Origin: Oppiella nova
Lineage: Eukaryota > Arthropoda > Arachnida > Sarcoptiformes > Oppiidae
Assembly: GCA_905397405.1 (NCBI GenBank)
Contig: CAJPVJ010000311.1
Coordinates: 1-28,498, forward strand
DNA: 28,498 nt
Reading direction: 5' to 3'
Shown here: positions 20,810 to 28,498 of the stretch, piece by piece
How the letters are laid out: each line of letters opens with the position of its first letter
Numbering within the stretch: position 1 is the stretch's first letter
The notes under the pieces: model-generated
The model's database searches: none
Told to the model about the DNA's origin: nothing
Seen by the model: the letters and a program-made list of their open reading frames with translations, nothing else
Position numbers and translations under genes: made by a program

Positions 20810-21869
20810 ATTTGCGTGCACTTTTCAAATTAAAAGACTGTATTCTTGTAATATTTATTGTCAGTACTAATAAGACTGAGTGCTTATGAGGCCTAATGTG
20901 GCCCTTTCACCGGCACAACCCTACAACCTCTTGCCGTCACCGGTCAGTACATTCACCTATACTTTGAGACCACAACACAGTCTATAATGAGAGAGAATCT
21001 AAGATACAGTTACAGTAATAAGTTATGAATGTTATAATACTTTAGAGTACTTGTAGTGCTAATAGCGAGAATAATTATTTTATACTTATCTTTTATTAAA
21101 AGTATTGTATTACTAATTAAAGTGAGAGTCAATGAACTGTCAAATTATTGTCCTTAATTAACATATAAAGAGATAAAGGACAGCACAGGTATTGCAATGA
21201 TAATTGATCAAGACATTTTATATAAATAATTTCTATATTTAATATCAAAAGTATAAAGTTCTGTTTAAAGTTTACTTTAAATTTAATGATAATCTAGGTA
21301 ACTTTAAATATGATAGTACAATGTTTTATTGAGATAAATCTAAATGGATTTCAGATCATAAAGGTTACTTAATATAATATTTGACATTATAAAGATATTC
21401 TTGTCATTCTTATCATGTATTTAGTTTTTGTCTCATACAATAGAATGTGCGGATAATATAGATTTTTATAAGGAATTATAACAAATATTATTTCGAGTTT
21501 CCAAGCAATAATTTATGTAATAAATTAATATTATGTTATGTTGAAAAAATTTAATTAATATGAATATAAACTAAGGGATATAATTTTATAATATTTATTT
21601 GCCTTTATTTTGTTTTGAATATTCATGTCTTCTGGATAAATATACCATAAAAAGTAAATACTTTTTATACAGGTTTCTAAACACTTTAATACAATTGCAT
21701 CTATTGATCATTAAATGTTTGCATTTTATAGATAGAAAACTAATGTATTTTCACAATAAAAACGAAATTTTGCAAAGATAACGATTGTCAAAGTGTTATA
21801 AATAAATATTTCTAAAATTTAAATAAATTTCTAAGTTTACGTTAATAAACTAAATTATGTGCTAATATA
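20808..21869. other. Spacer upstream of the LRR gene
   Basis: Mostly AT-rich. A patch at 20880-21000 is less AT-rich and holds a 33-codon ATG ORF (20886-20987, +, starting MRPNVALSPAQPYNLLP). It is too short and family-less to call, but could be a small peptide or an exon. The remaining bases up to the LRR start should contain the LRR promoter; no TATA box can be singled out in such AT-rich sequence. Confidence 0.4.
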
Positions 21870-23016
21870 ATGGAAATATATTATTTAACAATTTGTGTGT
21901 TTATTTTAAATCATTGTTTTGGATATATTTATCAATCATCACATCAAATGTCATTTGTTTATGAAAACAAAAGTTTGTCTTTGGATGAGAAACAAGTTTT
22001 TAAAAGACATAACATTAATAATCACTTATTCTACAGATATTGTAAATATGAAGGCACTCAACGATTTCCTATAATTGTTTGCAAGAATATAAACAATCAA
22101 TCGCTGCTCAAAAGAATATTCAAGAATATAATGGGAAAAGAATTTGCAAAATTATCACTTTATGACTCCACAGTCAAACATATTGGCTATGATTTTTTGC
22201 CAAAAAATACAAGTTTTAAGTTTATTTCTATTAAAATGTCAAGTTTACATTCAATAGATATCGATGTATTTAATGATTCATTTGAAACTATGGTTCGTTT
22301 AGAGATAATTCATTGCAATTTAGAAGAACTTCCATTTAATGAGAATTCAAAGTTATCTCAATTACAACATTTGGATCTTTATTATAATAGTTTGACTACA
22401 ATTGGAGACTATGCGTTTGAACTGCTTTTACAACTCAAAACTATTGATCTCTCATTCAATAAGATATCATATGTAGGATCATATGCTTTCTATGATAATG
22501 ACAAATTAGAATATTTGGGCCTTAAATATAATAAGCTAAAAGTTGTCAACAATCATGCATTTGCTTTAAAAAAGTTTAACTTTAAGCTGACTCTGGATTT
22601 GACGAACAATAATATGCATTATTTGTCTCAAGGAATCTTTTCCAATGAATCGCCACTTTTGCTCAACTTATCATCAAATAGTTTGACTAAATTTTCCGAA
22701 ACTCATTTTTGGCCAATTTTAAGGACTATGGCCCTCAACAATAATGGACTCATTTCTGTTGCAAGTTAGTTCATCAGTATCATATCAATTAATACTTAAA
22801 ACAATTTTTAAATGATTGCGCTCCTAATTTTGTTATTATATATAATAATAAAATATTATTTTCTATTTTTTATTTACAGATAATCGCTTTGATTGTATTT
22901 GCAATGAAATTGAATGGCTTTTAAAATTAAGCAAAGAATACAAACGAAGAATTAATGGGTTTTCGTGTTTTAATAAAAATCGTATATCACTTCAGGATAT
23001 CAGTTGTCATTCATAA
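21870..23016 (+). CDS. Secreted leucine-rich-repeat protein
   Basis: Two exons, 21870-22764 and 22880-23016, joined across a 115-bp intron (donor GTTAGT, acceptor TTTACAG) in phase 1, give 343 residues. Exon 1 alone would end at a TAG inside the donor region. The splice is supported because exon 2 completes a C-terminal cap: NRFDCICNEIEWLL, with four cysteines in all (CxC, then C and C), as in LRRCT modules. Residues 1-18 (MEIYYLTICVFILNHCFG) form a signal peptide. Cysteines near 58 and 71 precede the repeats. About seven LRRs of 23-25 residues run from about 92 to 298, with cores such as LQHLDLYYNSLTTIGDYAF and LKTIDLSFNKISYVGSYAF. No transmembrane segment follows, so an extracellular binding role is likely; the ligand is unknown. 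Codon use is extremely AT-biased compared with the CABIT and TMEM68 genes. Arthropods have many such LRR genes, and no orthologue can be named. Confidence 0.87.
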
Positions 23017-24222
23017 CTAAAATTTAATTTTTATAATACAAATTCAAATTGAATTTTAGTAATCGAGTAAATATTCATTATAATAAATTAGGATAAATTA
23101 TTCTTCAACTATAGTAACATTAACCAACTTTTATAATAGTCTATCACAGTCTAACAAATTACTGTAATTTAATAAATAAAAAATTATTAATTAAAAGTTA
23201 TTTTATAATATTCTTAAATACAGTATTTTAATTTAAATTGTAACCTAATAACTTATATATTTAAATAAAATTATCAAATGTTTAATAATAATTATTTTAA
23301 ATTAGCTGTAATATGAAATTATATTTCAATACTTAATATAACTAGAATTCACAAATAAAATGTGTCAATTACAATGTATATAGGAATATTCAGAAATATT
23401 AAATATTTTTTATAACACTTTTTATATCCGGCTAATAATGACAGTTGTGTAATCATTGATGAGAGCATATTTATTTTTTTGTATTAAAATGTATGTAAAG
23501 TTTAGTAACACAGAGGGATATAAATAGGAATTTTGCTGTTTTTCTAATATTTTTTATTTCCTTTAATTGTATTTAGTTATTAATACAAGAATACAGTAAA
23601 TCATTATATAATGTATTCCTTTCATCAAAATAGAGGAAACTATTTATACTGTATTTTGACAATTTTCTTAACATGTATTCACTTAACATTTATGCGGTAC
23701 TCATGACAGTTATCAATATTTATAATTTTCCATTACATTTCTATTTGAAAAGTTATATTTTATAGACTATTTAAAAAATACAACAAAATTAATAGTCAAA
23801 AAGCACAACTAGTCTAGATTTAGTTGAATTTCACTTGAATGCCGTGTACTGTAATATACGGACATAGAGTAACACAATGAGTGAATTGTTGTGGAAATTG
23901 AAAATGTTTTCAAAGAAATAACGTTTTGATTGGATGTGAGAAGTGATGGCATTTATGATGCAATCAAAGGGGAACTCATAATCGCCTTTAAGTCATATCT
24001 TATGAATTGATTGCATAAACAAAACAATTGTATTATATTTACATTTCATTTGAATTGACTGTCAATTGAAATGCTTTTTATAAAATCACAGTTCAAATGA
24101 ATTTGTAATAAATAGATTTTATTTGAATATAATCTCAAAGTAATTGCAATGAAATGAGATAATAATGACAGTAATTGTATGAATGATACAAATAGTGAAC
24201 AAATATAGCGATAATTGTATTC
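23017..24222. other. Spacer between LRR and TMEM68 genes
   Basis: AT-rich with no coding region. An AATAAA at about 23171 lies 155 bp after the LRR stop and is a reasonable poly(A) signal for that gene. The last few hundred bases should carry the TMEM68 promoter, with no recognisable element. Confidence 0.5.
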
Positions 24223-25635
24223 ATGTTTGTGAGTATAGCGAGCATTGAAGTGGTGGACAGTTATATGAATTTATATAAATTGAGTCAATCGTTGGGTAAT
24301 TATACTTATTATAAGCTCAACATCTCGTCCATCGAGAACTACGTGGACATCGATGTCCTCAAGTGGTTCATATGGCTCTTCACCCCCATTGTGGTCAGTG
24401 ATCTCATTGTCATCACTCACACCATTGCCATCATTAGTGTGTCTCTCATTTCAGATAACATTTCTTTTGCCGGTTTTGATAATATTGTTGTTGTATTTGT
24501 CGGCATTAATAATCTTCATATACAGACACCGACAACAACTGGACCTGTCGGCCATCAAAGACGCCATCGAGAGGAAACACTACTGGGACGGAGCCCTTCA
24601 CGCCGTGGCCGTCCTCTGGGAGGCGCACGGCTTCCTCTGGTATGGCTATGAAGTGATCGGTTTGGAGAACATCCCCGACGAGGGACCCGCTGTCTGTCAT
24701 CAATACCCATTCACTCACTCACGTGTGCTAACAGTGCCTGTCTGTCCATACAGTTGTTGGTGTACTACCATGGTGCCATTCCCCTCGACTACTACTACTT
24801 AGCCGCCAAATGTCTGCTTACGAAGAAGCGACTCATCCGAGCGGTTGGCGACCACTTCCTCTTCAGGATTCCCGGTTTGCAGTCATCTCTATGTTGTCCT
24901 AATTGTAATCCATTTACCCATCGATTGATAGGTTGGAAACTAATGATGGAAGTGCTCCAAGTCTTCCCCGGCTCCCACAACACGTGTACAACTGTTCTCA
25001 AAGGAGGAGATTTACTCTCAATAGCACCGGGAGGTAAGCATTGATTCACATATTCATACGAATATCACAGTAATTTGCATTTCTATTGGCAGGAGTTCGC
25101 GAAGGTTTGGCTCTATTTGTTCATTGAATGAAAAGTGAATACAAATAAAATGTGTTTCCTTTGCACCAAAAGCCCAATTCGGTGACGAAAGGTATCGGTT
25201 AATGTGGGGCCAGAGGAAAGGGTTCGCCAGAGTGGCCATCGAGGCTCAGGTGCCTATCATTCCAGTGTTCACTCAAAACATTAGAGAAGCATTTCGTTCG
25301 CTATCTTTGGGCCAAACATTTTTCCGACGAATTTACGAGAGAATCAAACTTCCAATTGTTCCCATTTATGGCGGGTTTCCAGTCAAACTGACCACTATTG
25401 TCGGTAAACCCATTCAATTCGACCCCACGTTGTCTGTTGACGAAGTCGTCGATAAAGTATGACAAACAGACATATCATTTGTGAATTTAACCGTTAATTA
25501 CCGGCGTTTATCAATTGTTTTTAGACTTCATTTGCAATCGAAGAACTGATACGAAAAAATCAAAGAATTCCCGGAAGTATACTGAAAGCAATGATCGACC
25601 GGTTCTATAGTTTTCCAAAAGAAAAGGAGGTTTAA
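24223..25635 (+). CDS. TMEM68: TMEM68-like ER acyltransferase (storage-lipid synthase)
   Basis: Seven exons: 24223-24393, 24455-24691, 24754-24874, 24932-25033, 25093-25104, 25173-25456 and 25525-25635. All joins are GT-AG and in phase, giving 345 residues (human TMEM68: 324). The start is the first ATG after an in-frame TGA at 24196. Two membrane segments lie at about 45-80 (WFIWLFTPIV, then LLPVLIILLLYLSALIIFIY). The LPLAT/PlsC-type acyltransferase domain follows: YHGAIPLD at 141-148 (H142 and D148 as the catalytic pair), PGGVREA at 209-215, a VPIIPVFTQNIREAFRSL block and YGGFPVKL. The ending KNQRIPGSILKAMIDRF parallels human KHQRIPGNIMSALLERF. Mammalian TMEM68 (DIESL) makes triacylglycerol at the ER independently of DGAT1/2; the same role here is inferred from homology. 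Intron 3 (57 bp) is a multiple of three and has no stop. Exon 5 is only 12 nt. The terminal exon is duplicated downstream. Confidence 0.93.
25508..25635 (+). repeat. TMEM68 terminal-exon duplication, copy 1
   Basis: 128-bp unit containing the end of intron 6 (TTATCAATTGTTTTTAG) plus the whole last coding exon through its TAA stop. Its first 127 bases are identical to 25636-25762. Confidence 0.96.
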
Positions 25636-25763
25636 TTATCAATTGTTTTTAGACTTCATTTGCAATCGAAGAACTGATACGAAAAAATCAAAGAATTCCC
25701 GGAAGTATACTGAAAGCAATGATCGACCGGTTCTATAGTTTTCCAAAAGAAAAGGAGGTTTAG
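25636..25763 (+). repeat. TMEM68 terminal-exon duplication, copy 2
   Basis: Exact tandem copy of the preceding unit, carrying its own pyrimidine tract and AG acceptor (exon at 25653). It has the same 36 codons but a TAG stop (25761-25763) in place of TAA. If spliced from exon 6 it would give the same protein with a shorter 3' UTR. If copy 1 is used, copy 2 is simply untranslated sequence. Confidence 0.96.
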
Positions 25764-26476
25764 TATGATATGAAACAGTATATTGATAATTCTCACAAAT
25801 TTATATAAACCAAGTTAAATTATGTTAACAAATGATTGTTCAAAAATTGATTTATTCTAATTTTTTATTTATTTTTACTGTATATGCAAAATAAATATAC
25901 TTTTTCATCCATGTCGTCTAATTATCTGATATTCTTATTATTCTGTTATTTGTTTGAAATTAAGATTCTATGCAGTAATTCTTGCCGTAAACTGAATTTA
26001 ACTCAAAGTTCTGTATGTCTTGAGGAATGTTCAAAATATTAGGGATACAATCGACTGTAATACTGCTCACAAGTCAATGCCACAATATATATTAAGTTAA
26101 TCTATATTACTGAAATTTAAATAATTTACTTTTGTTTAGTTTTGAATAGTTTTTAATTCATTGAATCTCATAATCTGTTATAACTCCAGATTATGGCTCC
26201 ATTTAGGACCGAAAGTACTCGAGTATCAAGATCTAATAAATACGATTAAATCATCACTAAGTCTAAAGAGTTATTTGATATCATATTTAATTTATTAAAC
26301 ATAAATTTTTATTAAATGACATCAAATATTTTATTCATGTTTTAACCGTAATTCAGATTCTAACAACTGAATCTTATGTATTATGTTAAGGTCAGTAGTG
26401 ATCTCTACTAGGGTTTTCACTGACTAAAGAAGTGAAGACTCAATGAGTCAATCAATTAAATAATCATAAATTATAG
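25764..26476. other. Convergent intergenic region between TMEM68 and TMEM234
   Basis: AT-rich. It contains the AATAAA at 25890 and possibly the 3' end of the minus-strand TMEM234 gene. I searched the minus strand for a third TMEM234 exon and found none that fits in phase. The segment reading LIYIVALTC near 26080 resembles the expected last membrane helix but does not join in frame. Confidence 0.45.
25890..25895 (+). terminator. Candidate poly(A) signal of TMEM68
   Basis: AATAAA located 127 bp after the second terminal-exon copy, followed by T-rich sequence (ACTTTTTCATCC). Position and context fit a cleavage signal, but such words are common in AT-rich DNA. Confidence 0.5.
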
Positions 26477-26487
26477 TTAAGTAATAC

Positions 26488-26935
26488 TTGAGTCGAGAGT
26501 TGTTTCTCCCATAAGGGGTCCGGAAATGACAACAAAGATAAAGTTGAGGGCATTAGTGATGGGAACGGCTATTGTGATGGGATTGTATGACAGACTAATT
26601 GTGTACAACACAGAACCGCTTTGGTTGACCAGAAATGACAACATATACTATCCATACAATCATACAATTCAGTCAAATAAAATCAATTAGAAATATAATA
26701 AATGCAAAACCATTGCAAGGGATGTATGCATGTATGGCATGTATGGCAAGAATACCTTCCAGTTTGTGAACATTGCCTTCAATTGTAGGATGAATTGTAT
26801 GACAGGATTGGAGTGATGGACGTCTTCCATGTCTTGACTGTATCTTTTGAGAAGTGGTGTAGAGATACCCCAAACAGTACCCGTTATAACCAATAGTAGT
26901 ATGGATTCTTCGTATGGTTTCAATGCAATTATCAA
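26488..26935 (-). CDS. TMEM234: TMEM234-like membrane protein, partial
   Basis: Two exons are recognisable on the minus strand, joined by a 108-bp intron (26648-26755, donor GTATTC, acceptor ATAG) in phase 0. The upstream exon (26935 or 26907 down to 26756) encodes a membrane segment ILLLVITGTVWGISTPLLKR and then a loop ending MFTNWK, matching human LVLVAALWGGTQPLLKR and its following loop. The second exon (26647-26488) encodes YMLSFLVNQSGSVLY, PITIAVPITNALNFIFVVIS and GPLMGETTLDS, matching human YLMPFLLNQCGS and LAVPICNSLAIIFTL. TMEM234 is a small four-pass protein of the EamA/DMT-like class; its molecular activity is not established. Two ends are unresolved. The upstream frame is closed by TAA right before 26935 with no ATG (TTG is the first possible start), so a first exon joining at the AG at 26908 is likely. 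The last membrane helix is missing: reading on past 26488 gives a stop at 26477-26479. Confidence 0.8.
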
Positions 26936-28498
26936 TTATTATTTGTAATACAGTATAAAGTGAATGACAATTGAGTTCATACTCAGGTTTTCATTCCCCT
27001 CACAGCGAGCCGTAACGTAAAGAGCTACAAATGCCGAATATAGGGTATCAATAAATTTATATTAATTAAATAATCGTCCCCATTTATAACTTTTGAATGT
27101 TAGGAATGTCAACATAAATTTAATATTCACAAAATTGTATTAACGTAATATAAGGTATGAATACTTGAATGCATGTCATAGCTACAGATAGCACTACTTT
27201 CGTCTAAACTGAATACAGTATTCTTAAATTTATATGATTCAATAACCAAGGTGCATGCAACTTTTTGTTGTAAAATGTATTTTATTTTAAAATTTAAATA
27301 CTATTCGTAGTTTATATCAATTTTTGTTAAGTAATTTTGTTATAATTTAATTGTAACTGGTTATAACTTAGATTAATGCGTTACAATTTTGTATACCTGT
27401 AATTGTTTGTATAAATCTTATCCTTATAAAGTATTTTTATAATGAATTTATGAATTACAAAGATGAATTTAATGCTAGAAAGTTTGTAAACTAATAACAA
27501 TTTTTACTAGTAACTTAGTATAATTAATATTTGTTATTTATATTTATTTATATCAAATGATACAATTAATAATATTATTCTACTTTTAGTTAATTAAAAA
27601 ATTAATTTACAAGTACAATTATATAATAATACAGTACTTTGTAAGACATTTTGTGTAAGTCTAATATAAAGTATACATAAAATGTTATCCATTTCTAAGT
27701 TTTTAATTCACCCAATTCTAAAGTAACGTTACTCTATTATATTTGCATTTATTGATTTTTAGATTTCCTTAAAGTGTTTGAGCCATTTAATGACATAATC
27801 AACTCATTAACTCATTATAAATTTAATTTAGAAAGGATTAAAAATAAATTCAATTTCCATGGATTCATTAGATTATTACATTTCTTTAAAAATGTTATAT
27901 TTGTATATTATAAGCAAATCTATTTTGTTATTTATTTAGATTGGTTTAAATTAACATTTCTCTACAATTATTTTTAAATAAAATATTGAATCCAATCATT
28001 AATACATGTAAAACATATTACATGTACAGTATATGCGGAAATCTATAAATATTATAAAGTCTGACAACATTTTAAATTATAATACAGTATTGTAATTTAA
28101 ATTTTACATTTTAAAATAGATTTAAATAAACTATAATTAAAAATAAAAATATTTTGATAGTAAAGCAAACAAGTTAGGTATTATACAAAAACAAAAGCAT
28201 TTTTGGTTTTAAATAAATTAATTCTTTAAGAAGAAAAGGGATGTCTTATGAAATAAATGCATATTTAATAGTATTATGGGTGAAGAATATATAAGAAATT
28301 GTATAATAATATAATGTAATGAATAAAAATAGAGGGATGGGATGTGTTCTAAATTCATAAATTTAATCTCAAGAAGTAGGCGCTTATGGCAACTATCAGT
28401 TAATAGTGAATATGAGTCCAACTTATAAGGAGTGAAATGCCGTAAGGAATTCAATAGGGGTTGCAATGAGTGGGCGAATTGTTTTACAAATTTTCTTC
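26936..28498. other. AT-rich end of window
   Basis: No coding region recognised. The patch at about 26990-27050 is less AT-rich and lies just upstream of the TMEM234 fragment on the minus strand, so it is the best place for its leader or first exon, but no ATG-to-donor model works there. The open frames at 27774-27977 (+) and 28218-28466 (-) are AT-composed, start without ATG and look like chance. Confidence 0.5.

Noticed and set aside
20534-20821. 95-codon minus-strand ORF starting with Leu-Ser repeats
   Set aside because: It is kept open by the GA microsatellite at 20771-20807; the rest is AT-composed with no family feature.
24506-25239. Minus-strand open frames over the TMEM68 exons
   Set aside because: They are antisense shadows of exons with strong homology on the plus strand.
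26000-26100. Minus-strand segment LIYIVALTC as the missing last helix of TMEM234
   Set aside because: It does not connect in phase with the donor at 26487, and stops lie between each usable acceptor and the segment.
26527-26690. 54-codon plus-strand ATG ORF starting MTTKIKLRALVMG
   Set aside because: It is antisense to the TMEM234 second exon, which is supported by homology on the minus strand.
1-28498. tRNA, rRNA, CRISPR array or transposase
   Set aside because: I looked for a T-loop-like GGTTCGA context, rRNA-like conserved blocks, spaced direct repeats and transposase or reverse-transcriptase motifs, and saw none.

Overview
The window is nuclear DNA of an animal, very AT-rich outside the genes. 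The evidence is spliced genes with GT-AG introns of about 57-115 bp, metazoan-type proteins (a CABIT-domain protein, TMEM68, TMEM234, a secreted leucine-rich-repeat protein), no operons or ribosome binding sites, and several long GA/CT microsatellites. Very short introns with AT-rich spacers suggest a compact-genome arthropod, possibly a mite. That taxonomic guess is inference; nothing here proves it.

Layout. Bases 1-10500 are an AT-rich gene-poor stretch with GA/CT tracts, one candidate small spliced ORF on the minus strand (1770-2020) and one possible decayed coding fragment (8803-8999). A single-exon 748-codon gene for a CABIT-domain adaptor (GAREM/serrano-like) lies on the minus strand at 10500-12746, with a leader containing short upstream ORFs. 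Bases 13948-14620 form a less AT-rich island with a ten-cysteine ORF on the minus strand. Bases 15559-16871 are a near-identical tandem duplication with a unit of about 648 bp, each copy ending in a CT tract. Bases 16872-21869 hold a 9-bp minisatellite, another GA tract and unresolved islands. The last third holds three recognisable genes: a two-exon secreted LRR protein (+, 21870-23016), a seven-exon TMEM68-like acyltransferase (+, 24223-25635), and a partial TMEM234-like gene (-, about 26488-26935) convergent with it.

The genes have no evident shared pathway: the CABIT protein is a signalling/scaffold type, TMEM68 makes storage lipid at the ER, TMEM234 is a small multi-pass membrane protein and the LRR protein is extracellular. 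The best-supported oddities are a perfect tandem duplication of the TMEM68 terminal exon with its splice acceptor, a 12-nt TMEM68 microexon, a TMEM234 gene whose start and last membrane segment cannot be found, and the 648-bp duplication.
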